DNA of 64,000 nt. Origin: Glycine soja. Its lineage: Eukaryota; Streptophyta; Magnoliopsida; Fabales; Fabaceae. The first letter of the stretch is position 1. Every line of letters begins with the position of its first letter. The notes beneath the pieces were generated by a model, which was not told the DNA's origin, did no database searches, and saw only the letters and a program-made list of their open reading frames with translations. The stretch covers positions 31,995,280-32,059,279 of the forward strand of contig NC_041019.1 of the NCBI RefSeq assembly GCF_004193775.1. Reading direction: 5' to 3'. Both the position numbers and the translations under genes were made by a program. Of the stretch, positions 11,183-21,265 are shown one piece after another.

Positions 11183-12066
11183 GGTTCTTATGAGCCTTAG
11201 GGTAGATTTCGGGCCCATGGGCTAAGTACGAGCCCACTTATCTTTGTAAATATTAGATTAAGGTTTCAATATTTTTGGGCCTTGTGTTTAGGGCTCCATA
11301 ATGTAGGTAGGGTACCCTAGAAATATAGGATTTTTCAGCCCTTGTATTTTGGGGCGCCTAGACTAGTTTTTGTATTAGGGGTAGTTTTGTAATTTCACAT
11401 GCACTAAGTGGATATTTGATGTGTGTGGTTGGAAATAAATTTAATTGAATTGGTAGAAGCCCAATCCAATTAAATTTTAGAGGGGGAAGTGAGCATTTGC
11501 TTACTACACCCCATTGCCACATCATATAGTCACACTTTGTGCATGTCCTTCATGCTTTTCATGCCTCATGACACCTAAGCACACTTAGTGGAGAATCTTG
11601 GAATTGATCTTGGATTAGTGGGCTGAACCATGACTAAAATTCACTAATCATAATTAGTGAAATTTGGGCTCCAAAGTTTGGCTCCACAAATTCAATTTCA
11701 AATTCAAGTGAAATTTGAATTTCCCTCCAATTTTGTGTGACACTTAGGCTATAAATAGAGGTCATGTGTGTGCATTTTTTTCAACTTTGATCATTTGAAT
11801 ATTAAACTTCAGATCTCAAAGCTCATTTAGAGCACAAAATTTCGTGCTCTTCTCTCCCTCTCCCTTCATTCATCTCCTTCTTCCTCCAAGCTCTTATCCA
11901 TGGCCTCCTATGGTGGTGAGCTTCTTCTAGACTCATCTTCTCCTTGAAGTGGCGTCTCCTCTCTCTCTTCCTTTCTCCATTCCGCTGCAATTCATCTTCC
12001 AAGAAGCAAAGGAATCCATTGATGAAGAAGATCCTAGGCCTACAAGCTCCAATGGAGCTTGCATCA
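11103..12066 (+). repeat. Family-A 3' LTR, copy 1 (964 bp)
   Basis: Starts TGATGCAATCCTACCCC and ends GAGCTTGCATCA. The first 200 bp match the LTRs of copy 2, but the centre differs: copy 1 has a GTGTTTAGGGCTCC and AATTCAAATT-rich centre where copy 2 has GAGAAGCTT tandem repeats. This suggests two LTR subfamilies. A TATA box lies at 11750-11757. The end is supported by the continuation of the disrupted chromovirus LTR at 12067. Confidence 0.8.
11750..11757 (+). promoter_or_regulatory. LTR TATA box
   Basis: TATAAATA in the context GGCTATAAATAGAGG, about 315 bp from the LTR end, the expected place for the U3 promoter. Transcription would start some 30 bp downstream. Confidence 0.6.
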
Positions 12067-13327
12067 GTGTTGAATTGTGAGATACGTGAAAACATGTGAT
12101 AGTGGATTGTGACATTATGAGATGTGAAATTGTGAATGAGTTTCGGTTGTAAATAAGTGTGTGATTAACTCTTGATGTGACATTATTTGTGTTGTAAGCT
12201 GTGAATTATACAATAACCCGACCAGTATTATCTTGAGAAAAGTGTAAATGCGCAGTGTTAAAGAGAAAGTGTAGGTTTCCTATTTAGGAACCAGTGTTAA
12301 AGAGAAAGTGTAGGTTTCCTATTCAGGAACCAGTGTTAAATTGTAGCGCAATATGTTGTACGTGTTTAAAACACGAGTGTGAGGTCGTGGGTATTGTATA
12401 ATTCACGAGCAGTGTCTGTGTGCTAAAATGATTTTAGGGGTTGGACCTGAATCAGGAGGGAGAGGCCCTGACGGACTCTTCGGAGTGTAGGCCTTGGGGG
12501 TCACCGGGTTTGAGTGCTCCTTTAAGCCTATGTTGATCCCATATGGTTGGAGCATTCTCGCAAAACATCGTGACCCTGACTGGTCTCCCTATGATCTTAC
12601 TTAGTGAGAGTGACCTGACAAACCCATTGTGTGGTGTGTCTTGTTATGTACTCCTAAGCGCCCCAGGGTGGTTTTTCACTGACATGGTACCACATTGCAT
12701 ATAGGCTTGAGTCTTAGCATAACTGTCTCATGCGCTTGCTAATTGTTCATTATGAAATTGATGTGTTATTATGTCTTGATCGGAGTGTGTGATTCTTGTG
12801 TATTGTGATTGATGATTGAAAGGTTTGATTGATGATTGAAAAGTGAATTTTGAATGACAAAGTGATGAAATAATGTGAGATATGCTAAGTAAATTGTATT
12901 TGGCTACTATATGTTGTTTTGTTTCTCTCTAGTAATTAGGAATGTGATAACTCACTCCCGGTTTGTTGTTTGTGTTTGGATCCTGTGATGATCTTGAACC
13001 TTGTCTTCGGGGGAGCAGATGGCTAGGTGAAGTGCTTAAAGGAACCTTTTGCTCAAGGACGTCGGGACACAATGCTCTGATAGGATGTGACAGTGGGGCA
13101 TAAGTTTTATATTAATTGCATAATGTTAGTCTATTTTATTTTATCTCACTGATTTAACAAAATATTTTTGTAAATTTTGACGGCCTTGTTTCGAGCCGAA
13201 TATTTTTTTTTAATAAGTTTTAATTGATAATAGTGAAGTGAATGTGAACCTTTTACCCGTGTGAATTTGGTTACCGATATTTTTTATATATTTTATTTAC
13301 TTATATGTTGGGGTAGAGGGTGTCACA
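12067..13327 (+). repeat. Chromovirus-type 5' LTR, 3' portion
   Basis: Aligns without gaps to 16174-17434: both are 1261 bp and I count only about ten substitutions by eye. It ends GAGGGTGTCACA. The missing 5' 1.86 kb should lie left of the window, beyond the family-A and Athila insertions. Confidence 0.85.
12253..12330 (+). repeat. 39-bp tandem duplication with hairpin in LTR
   Basis: Two head-to-tail 39-bp units, each containing GGTTTCCTATTCAGGAACC or its TTTAGG variant, which can fold into a stem with one bulged base. The same pair recurs in the second LTR at about 16360-16437. A single copy occurs in the older block at about 15958-15998. Confidence 0.8.
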
Positions 13328-14312
13328 TTTAGTGGTATCAGAGCATTGTGTCGAACCAAAAGGTCATTTTAGGACTCATTAGATTAACCCTAATGCTTGT
13401 TTGAGATGACTCAAGTAAGTTTAAGTTTTTGAGTGAGATCCTTGAAAGGAGTAAGCCATAAGTTCATAGAGAATTCGACCACTGTAAACCGTTGAGTGCT
13501 ATCTTAGCCGCGTAGGTCCTTATTGGAGTAGTAAAATATTTGAAATAATTTTTAAGTTTAGAAGAGTGCTTGTAGGAGGACAAATAGTGATCGATGTTTT
13601 CTTGACAACTTAAGACTTATGAAAAGATTTATCCTATGTGTGATTTAGAATAGGTAACCATGGTGTTCACCATAATGTTTTGAGAGACATTACCATTAGT
13701 TGATACATCGTGAGGACCTTTGGAGTTGAATTCGAGATAAAAGAGATGGGTAAAATTCTCAAGAATCTTGTTATCAGTTTAGTTTCAATCGTTAGAACTA
13801 GCTTAGTAGTTAGAGCTTGAGTAGGAAACCGTTGATATAGCCGGTGTCCTAGTTATAGAGTTAGACATCGTAAACAACAGTTAAAACCTCAACTTCAAGT
13901 GCAAAGTTATAGGGTGACATGATGAGTACAAATGTGTGAAGATTACCTCAAGGTGAACAAACTTACAAAAGTGAGGAGGAATCTATATTGCTTATCTAAT
14001 TAGCACCCAGTAAGTATCAGGTAGCAAACCTTAGAGTGGAATTGTTATAATTTCTTGAACTGTCTCATGTCTGAAAAAGAGTCGACCATGCGATCAGTTG
14101 CGTCTTTTTGAATTTGTTGTTCGTTACAAATTGTCATTAGTGTCTCCTATGATATTATTCTACTCCAAATAGTATGTCATTCGCATTCTATTATCATTGA
14201 GATGTTACTCTTACGATACAACTTAACTCATGAAAAACTATATGTGTAATATCTTTTTCTTGATCTTTCGGCAAAGTTTCGGGGACGAAACTTCTTTTAA
14301 GAGGGGTGGAAT
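13328..14312 (+). other. Internal region of the large-LTR element
   Basis: About 985 bp with no ORF of note and no gag, protease, RT or integrase motif on either strand. It opens with the PBS and closes with TTTAAGAGGGGTGGAAT, the likely polypurine tract. The middle shows scattered stops in all frames. Confidence 0.7.
13333..13344 (+). promoter_or_regulatory. Primer-binding site, initiator tRNA-Met type
   Basis: TGGTATCAGAGC, five bases after the LTR end at 13327. This is the classic 12 bases complementary to the 3' end of plant initiator tRNA-Met. Confidence 0.9.
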
Positions 14313-17300
14313 TATAACATCCCAATTTTCGTAAACTAGATTAAAAAGGATTTTATTTATAAATAAATAGAATTAAAAAAATGATGAGATTTTATAAATA
14401 AATAAATAAGGAGATATAATTATTAATTAAAATAATGATTTGAGAGAAAATAAAAAAGGTATTTTTTTAATTGTTTGATAGAGAATAAAATAAAGTTTGT
14501 TTTTATAAACTAATAAATAATAAATAAATAGAGTAAATAATAGGTCGTAAATGCCCCTAGCTATAAATAGCAACATGCTAGGTCAGTTTTCAGACTGACT
14601 CCTGAGCCTCCTCTACTTCACAATTTCGTTTTTTCTCTCTTCTCCCAAAACCCTCTCTTTTTCCCGCAAACCATCTAACCTGTCTTAGAAAAATGACGAT
14701 CTCGGACTCATTCACCGTTGGATCGTCATGAAATTTGAGCACCACGTTTGCAACCCAATTACGAGCATTCTCACCGTTGGGAATTTTGATATTATGTCTA
14801 AGCTAAGAGAAATACCCCTCGAATTGTACCATTTTCCTTTCCCGCAGAAACCCAGAGCTGTCTCGGTAAAACTACGATCCCAGTTTCGTTAACCGTTGGA
14901 TTTTATGAAATTTGGATATGTTGTTTGAAATTCAATTTCGCACGCTTTCACCGTTGGGATTTGCGAGATATCATTTGTGGAGGGAGAAAAATAAATCACA
15001 TGGTGATAGTACAAGTGGAGGCTTCAATCCCTTCTTTGTCTCTTTGACGTTTGGGAATTCAATCGGAGCAGCTAGAGGAAAAAAATTGGAGGAATCTCAG
15101 AGAACCGCTAGAGATGCTGCTATCGCTGGCTGAAGACACGTGAGCCCGCTTAGAGGTAAGGGATGAGTTATTCACAGTTTGGGGATTAGTGAGAACATGT
15201 GTAGGGATCCTTTATAGATATCAATTAGAATGTGTTTTTGGGTGTTTTCGCAATTTTCATTTTATCCTTATAATTATTACAGTGAATTATATATGTTTGA
15301 TGAATCAGTTGATGTCCCAATGAGAAATTGCTATGAAATTGATGTATTTTTGTGTTGAGTGTGAACCCCTTAGAAAAATTAAGCTCTTTTTATTAACGTA
15401 AATTATATTTTAAATAATATTATTCAATGACTTGTTAATATAAATTATTATCTTGTTCTAATTTTTCTACGATGATGATCAACATGTTATGTGTATATAA
15501 TTATTGTAATACTAGAATAATAAATTAAAGAAAATTGTAAGGTTAATGTCTAGTGGTAATTTCTTTTGATGTAATATTAAATTAATTGTTATAGAAATCC
15601 TTTGATTAAAAACAATGTAGTTTAATTTACTATATACATATACATATATATGTTTTGTATCATGCAAATATTATTATTGTGTGATGTGTATGAGTTATAA
15701 GGTATAATAAGTTATTATAATGGTATTATAATATTATAGTCAAGATTGAGTAGGGCAAAGTTGAATGTGTCAATTTGCAATATACATGTAAAAATGAGAT
15801 CATTGATGTGATATTATGAGATGTTAAATTGTGGGCATGATATTTGATTGTGAATAAGTGTGCGTGTTTGACACTTGATGTGACAATAATTATATTGTGA
15901 GTTATGAATTATACAATAACCGACCAGTGTTATCTTGAGAAAAGCGTTGATGCGCAGTGTTTAAGAGAAAATGTAGGTTTCCTATTCAGGAACCAATGTT
16001 AAATTGTAGCGCAATATGTTAAACGTGTTTGAAACACGAGTATGAGGTCGGGGGTATTGTATAATTCATGAGCAGTGCTTATAAATGAAATATGTGATGA
16101 ATTGTGGAATAATATGTTGCCTTGAGATTATAATATTGTTATTGAGATTGAGTAAAAGTGTAAAGTAGAACAGGTGTTAAATTGTGAGATACGTGAAAAC
16201 ATGTGATAGTGGATTGTGACATTATGAGATGTGAAATTGTGAATGAGTTTTGGTTGTAAATAAGTGTGTGATTAACTCTTGATGTGACATTATTTGTGTT
16301 GTAAGCTGTGAATTGTACAATAACCCGACCAGTGTTATCTTGAGAAAAGTGTAAATGCGCAGTGTTAAAGAGAAAGTGTAGGTTTCCTATTTAGGAACCA
16401 GTGTTAAAGAGAAAGTGTAGGTTTCCTATTCAGGAACCAGTGTTAAATTGTAGCGCAATATGTTGTACGTGTTTAAAACACGAGTGTGAGGTCGTGGGTA
16501 TTGTATAATTCACGAGCAATGTCTGTGTGCTAAAATGATTTTAGGGGTTGGACCTGAATCAGGAGGGAGAGGCCCTGACGGACTCTTCGGAGTGTAGGCC
16601 TTGGGGGTCACCGGGTTTGAGTGCTCCTTTAAGTCTATGTTGATCCCATATGGTTGGAGCATTCTCGCAAAACATCGTGACCCTGACTGGTCTCCCTATG
16701 ATCTTACTTAGTGAGAGTGACCTGACAAACCCATTGTGTGGTGTGTCTTGTTATGTACTCCTAAGCGCCCCAGGGTGGTTTTTCACTGACATGGTACCAC
16801 ATTGCATATAGGCTTGAGTCTTAGCATAACTGTCTCATGCGCTTGCTAATTGTTCATTATGAAATTGATGTGTTATTATGTCTTGATCGGAGTGTGTGAT
16901 TCTTGTGTATTGTGATTGATGATTGAAAGGTTTGATTGATGATTGAAAAGTGAATTTTGAATGACAAAGTGATGAAATAATGTGAGATATGCTAAGTAAA
17001 TTGTATTTGGCTACTATATGTTGTTTTGTTTCTCTCTAGTAATTAGGAATGTGATAACTCACTCCCGGTTTGTTGTTTGTGTTTGGATCCTGTGATGATC
17101 TTGAACCTTGTGTTCGGGGGAGCAGATGGCTAGGTGAAGTGCTTAAAGGAACCTTTTGCTGAAGGACGTCGGGACACAATGCTCTGATAGGATGTGACAG
17201 TGGGGCATAAGTTTTATATTGATTGCATAATGTTAGTCTATTTTATTTTATCTCACTGATTTAACAAAATATTTTTGTAAATTTTGACGGCCTTGTTTCG

Positions 17301-17434
17301 AGCCGAATATTTTTTTTTAATAAGTTTTAATTGATAATAGTGAAGTGAATGTGAACCTTTTACCCGTGTGAATTTGGTTACCGATATTTTTTATATATTT
17401 TATTTACTTATATGTTGGGGTAGAGGATGTCACA
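14313..17434 (+). repeat. Chromovirus-type 3' LTR (3122 bp)
   Basis: Begins TATAACATCCC (TG apparently mutated to TA) after a purine tract, and ends GGATGTCACA. It carries paired CCGTTGGATC and CCGTTGGGAT segments at 14710-14970 and again near 14893-14960. An internal tandem duplication of about 406 bp (about 15770-16170 against 16176-16580) is present. The small open frame at 14912-15133 lies in the LTR and has no recognisable features. A diverged relative is at 59634-61920. Confidence 0.85.
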
Positions 17435-17993
17435 AGTCACCCTATCGAGTGGTAATATGAATAACAGTGGAGATAAGATTGTAACCAGAGGCACAAGTTA
17501 GTAGTTCATCAACTACTGGCCAAATCCCCAATGACAACAATTTCAAATGTATCAAATACGATACCAACATCCCATGTTACGCATCAACATCAGCGCCGCC
17601 AATTCACACTAGTACAGATGTAGTTACAACTACTAGGCTTGAACAAATTCCTCCATCTATGGTTATGTCGACATTGGGGACATGATCTTCATATCAAGGG
17701 AATCTTCTTTCAAATGATAATAATGGACCCCCTTTAAGTGTAAGATACTCATGGGAAATGCCTAATTGGAGACCTCAATAAAGGATTAGAATTTGTTTCA
17801 AGCTCAACCTTTAATAAATGGAACTTCAGGACAAAATTCAATTACTTCTCAACCAATGAATAATTGAAGTTAGGATGACCAAAGTAATACATATGCATAT
17901 GAGCTTGATCAAATGCACACATTAGGGAGAAATACAGACAATGACATTTTACCAACTGGCATTTCTAATAATGCTTTAATGGCCTTAAGACAA
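17435..17993 (+). pseudogene. Gypsy gag-like fragment, degenerate
   Basis: On the plus strand broken frames give LEQIPPSMVMSTLGT, YSWEMPNW, QNSITSQPMNN, YAYELDQMHTLG and [12 protein letters not shown] recognise this as the Pro/Asn/Gln-rich gag region of plant gypsy elements, with several stops. It ends exactly where lectin homology begins on the other strand, so this insertion or a linked rearrangement probably removed the 3' part of the lectin kinase gene. Family assignment is from memory. Confidence 0.45.
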
Positions 17994-18815
17994 CAAGTTT
18001 GAATTGAATGACCAGGACAGAATGTTGTGTATTTCAATCCACGAACCCGTGGCAGCAGAAAAGCCTATTCTAACAAACTCCGGCAACACGTCCCTCAAAT
18101 CAATGGCATACGAAAGACTAGAATTGCCACTAAAGGTTTAATTGTTAGCATAAGTAAGGAACACAGACAGACTTTTGGTTGTAGAGTTGTACCATATCCA
18201 AGCATCAGCAACTGATCCGTTCTTGATGCTGCTCTTCCAAGCGACAGTTGCCACTGATTGAATGGAGTTGACATTGATTCCTACATGATCAGAGCTCGGA
18301 TCCCATGTGTTCTGGAAGCTATCGAACTCAACTGCCACTAACTGATTTTTCTTGGTGTTGAATGCGGATTCATTGCTGAATAGGCCAAGGTACCCACCAG
18401 CTGAGTTGTTGGGAATAGACGAATCAAACGGTGCAATGAAGAAAGCTAACCCATCACCAAACCTAGATGGGTCAACAGCTTTCATGACAAAAGAGAAATG
18501 GGTTGTGAAATCCGTAAGCTTGTTAGTTCTTCTATCCCAAAGCCTCACTGGTTGGTCATATGAGGCTCGACCAACGCTGAATGTGATGCTGCCATCAAGT
18601 TGGTTCTTTGTGAGCAGAAGAACACCATTTGAGGAAAAAGCATCACCGTCAAAGTCTATTAGATTATTTGAGTTTGGTTGGAAGGTCGAAAAGTTGAAGG
18701 AAACGGACACTGCAGTGTAAAAGAGTGTGTGGAACAAAGTGAAGATGATAAATATTAACAAGGAGGTTTGTTTTTGGGTTTGATTAGAGTATGAAGCAGA
18801 GGTGAAGAAAGCCAT
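17994..18815 (-). pseudogene. Lectin receptor kinase, lectin domain only
   Basis: The frame 18138-18815 encodes 225 residues: MAFFTSASYSNQTQ, a hydrophobic signal segment (about residues 18-40), then a legume-type lectin domain. Recognisable blocks are FNFSTFQPNS, FSVGRASYDQPVRLWD, FGDGLAFFIAP, GGYLGLFSNES and VAVEFDSFQNTWDPSSDHVG, the last being the metal-binding loop with its Asp and His. A TAA at 18138-18140 ends it, but the same frame continues for 48 codons of lectin homology ([32 protein letters not shown]) to 17994. The juxtamembrane, transmembrane and kinase parts are missing, replaced by gag-like DNA. The intact gene would be an L-type lectin receptor kinase at the plasma membrane. 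What remains could at most encode a secreted partial lectin. Confidence 0.85.
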
Positions 18816-18886
18816 GGCAGAGGAGGGAGAGAAGAATAGTGTAAATTAATCTGATAGATAGAGTGATAGGGAGAATGCCATTGTTC

Positions 18887-18898
18887 CGCTTAATATAG
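18887..18898 (-). promoter_or_regulatory. Possible TATA box of the lectin pseudogene
   Basis: On the minus strand the sequence reads GTCTATATTAAGC, about 75 bp upstream of the ATG at 18815, followed by a TC-rich leader (TTCTTCTCTCCCTCC). Position and composition suit a plant core promoter. Support is only positional. Confidence 0.35.
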
Positions 18899-19339
18899 AC
18901 ACAAGTCACACAACCTTCAGGAAAAGCAAGGTCTATAAGAATAAGGGAAGAAAAGGCAAAAATAGTTGATGATGAAATTGATCGAGGAAAATAGGCAGGC
19001 CAGCGGCCGGCAAATTAAGAAACCTAAACGTTTATATCATATGAAGAAGCCAAATGAGTTGCATAGAACATTAGGCGGTGTTGTGGACTAGTGAAGGGGT
19101 GATTAAAACAATGAAATTCCCACTTTGCATGTGATCAAGTTTGCTATGACGTCCTTGTCCGTATAACCAAGCGCAAAAGTAGAAGTTAAAACTAATAGCA
19201 ATGATATTTGGTACGAAACCAAATAACATGAAACTTTAATTTAATTCATATGTCCAATTAAAATTTTAAAAGGAAAAAAAATTATTGTAAAAAAACAAAT
19301 TCCTGATTCTATCCGTGATTCTCGCTAATCGTGATGCTC
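18899..19339. other. Upstream flank of lectin pseudogene, no gene seen
   Basis: AT-rich non-coding sequence. No long ORF, RNA gene or LTR boundary was recognised. A GCCAGCGGCCGGC segment near 18999-19011 is the only GC-rich spot. Confidence 0.4.
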
Positions 19340-19850
19340 TCTCACCAAAACTTTTGACTATTTTTACAAAAATAGGTAAACAATAAAATATTATTTACAT
19401 AAAAGGTGTAATTTGAAAATTATTTACAGGAGATTTTGCCTTTCTACATCATTTATATGTTTAACCAATATAAAAAAAGTGACTTTTTACATCAGGATAT
19501 AACCAATATAAAAAAGTGACTTTTTATATATATTGTGACTACAATTGATTTAAAAAAAAATCATCCATCCCTCTTAAATGGTTTTCAAACTACACCTTTT
19601 ATTGGTATTTTGCTTTTCTATATCATTGTTATCTTTAACTAATGTAAAATAATGACTTTTTATATTGGTTGAATATATAACCTATGTAAAAAAGTGATTT
19701 TTGACATAAGTTATACCTACAACAGGCATAAAAAAATAGCATAATCTATGTCACGTAAATAGTTTTCAAACTACACCTTTTACGTAAATTATTTTTTTAT
19801 TTTTATCTATTTGTTTTAAAAAAGTGAAAACTTTTCATTTGGGGGAGTTA
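19340..19850. mobile_element. Candidate small inverted-repeat transposon
   Basis: About 38 bp at 19390-19427 (core ACATAAAAGGTGTAATTTGA) is the inverted match of 19754-19791 (core TTTTCAAACTACACCTTTTA). Weaker inverted similarity extends outwards to about 19340 and 19850. The interior is two diverged direct copies of a block of about 175 bp (near 19438 and 19612) rich in AATATAAAAAAGTGACTTTT. No coding sequence is present. No clear target-site duplication was found. The subterminal-repeat look could also mean a CACTA end. Confidence 0.5.
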
Positions 19851-20202
19851 TTATTTACTCTATATTCTGAAAATCATTCAACAATTAATTTCTGAAGTTT
19901 TATAAAATAAAAAATTCCTGTTTATTGAAAATATTTGTCCTCTTGTTTATTATTAATTCAAATTCTTTTAAAAGAGCAAGGAAATGTAATTATATAAAGT
20001 TCCAAAATTCATCAATAGACAATTAGTCAATAAGCATTCAGTAATGCTATAAGTGCAAAATTTATGATCCACGTAAATTAATTCCACTGATGTGATTAGT
20101 TAACGATTAAATAGAAAAATAAATAATGAGATAAATCTGAGGAAATTAAAATTAGAAAAACTGTTGATTTAAGCTTTCGTACTTTCGTGCATTGGTATGT
20201 TT
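19851..20202. other. AT-rich flank of the copia element
   Basis: Non-coding. The last five bases, TGTTT (20198-20202), form the left target-site duplication of the copia element. Nothing else is recognised. Confidence 0.5.
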
Positions 20203-20753
20203 TGTTGGAAAAAAAAACTTGAAGTCATAAGTACAAAACAGAAACATATAACACAGATTGGAGGTTTGTTGTACCGTGAAAAATCACTGCCCTGAAAGCA
20301 AAATTCGGCTAGACCTTGATGCAATCTAGTTTGCCGACTACTCCCCAAGGTTAACACAACGAGCCTATGAACACGTGCACTCGTGGCCTTAGGCTATGGA
20401 AATCACAGAACAATTGCCCAGAATTTTAGAAGTAGATAATAAGAAAAGAATTGAAAATTATTTTCTGCCTGTGCAAGCCCGTGCAAGACTATGACAGTCC
20501 TCTTTTTAATAGCAAAACCATGAAAAACGTCTTTTTCTTTTCCTGTCCACAAATCATAATTATTATCTACACATTTAACAAATTGACCGTTAGAGAATTG
20601 CTAATAAAGTGGAGGTTATGCTATTTGATTTATAGCTAATCAAGAGCATTAAAAAAAAGGAAATATTTGTTAAAAGAATAACAATCAAAACTGTTTAAAA
20701 TCAGTTAGGAAATTTGGGAATAAATTGTGGCTTCAGTTTGCCATTGTCCAACA
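20203..20753 (-). repeat. Copia 3' LTR (551 bp)
   Basis: Direct repeat of 28446-28983. Differences are a few substitutions plus a 10-bp duplication (CCCGTGCAAG near 20480) and a 5-6 bp indel near 20330. On the minus strand the preceding bases GGTGGGGGATT (20754-20764) form the polypurine tract. Confidence 0.9.
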
Positions 20754-20764
20754 ATCCCCCACCA
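20754..20764 (-). promoter_or_regulatory. Copia polypurine tract
   Basis: Minus strand GGTGGGGGATT directly adjoining the 3' LTR. Plus-strand priming site. Confidence 0.75.
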
Positions 20765-21265
20765 ATGGTAAAGCTGGAGTTAAAAAAAAAGAGCAATTTC
20801 TGGGCAAAAGAGAGAGTAACGTTTAAGTATCAATATCATAATGATTGAATTGATACATAGTGAAGTAAGGCAACAATTGTGTCTAGGTAGTCAATTACTC
20901 TTGAACTACCAAGTTTTCAAATGAGACCCTTACAACACATGTATTTCTCTAATATTTGTGATTTCTGCGATATTACAAACCAGCGCTTTTAATGGCCATG
21001 CGCACACCTTGGATACTAATGAGAGCTCTAGAAAGAAAGCCTAATTCTTTCATAGAAGGCGGCCCACCTTCACTCTCACGAAGTTGAATCCATCAAGTGC
21101 GTCTCAAAAGCACCACCAAAGAGGCTATGGATTCATTAAGAGCAAAAAATTCTCATCTTTCAAAATAACAAGCGGTGAGTCCATCAAGTCCAATTCATAT
21201 GGACCACCTAATAATTAAGGCTATGCACTCATTAAGAACTGAAAGTTCAACCTATCCACAATGTA
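20765..21265 (-). other. Copia 3' untranslated region
   Basis: About 500 bp between the pol end and the polypurine tract. No coding features. It contains two loosely repeated GAATCCATCAAGTGC / GAGTCCATCAAGTCC blocks near 21084 and 21177. Confidence 0.5.

Larger units (their letters stand above)
8517..12066 (+). mobile_element. Family-A non-autonomous gypsy element, copy 1 (5' part cut off)
   Basis: Contains leader (8517-9430), one long ORF (9431-11182), polypurine tract and 3' LTR (11103-12066). It matches, in reverse orientation, the complete copy at 39634-45008 across leader and ORF. Its 5' LTR and first part of the leader are displaced by the Athila insertion at 8516/8517. It sits within the LTR ending at 13327. 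The five bases after the 3' LTR, GTGTT (12067-12071), also occur at the matching site of the uninterrupted LTR (16174-16178), as expected for the target site. Confidence 0.85.
12067..17434 (+). mobile_element. Large-LTR, coding-free chromovirus-type element
   Basis: Two near-identical LTR copies (12067-13327, truncated at its 5' side by family A, and 14313-17434, full length 3122 bp) flank about 1 kb without gag or pol. The PBS follows the first LTR and a purine tract precedes the second. The last internal bases (14270-14300) still resemble the end of a chromovirus pol, with GGGACGAAACTTC just before the polypurine tract. I infer a LARD-like non-autonomous derivative of a Del/Tekay-type element mobilised in trans. 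Confidence 0.8.

Noticed and set aside
14912..15133. 73-codon frame inside the large LTR
   Set aside because: Non-coding LTR sequence; no recognisable domain.
18027..18215. 62-codon plus-strand frame
   Set aside because: Shadow of the lectin reading frame on the minus strand.
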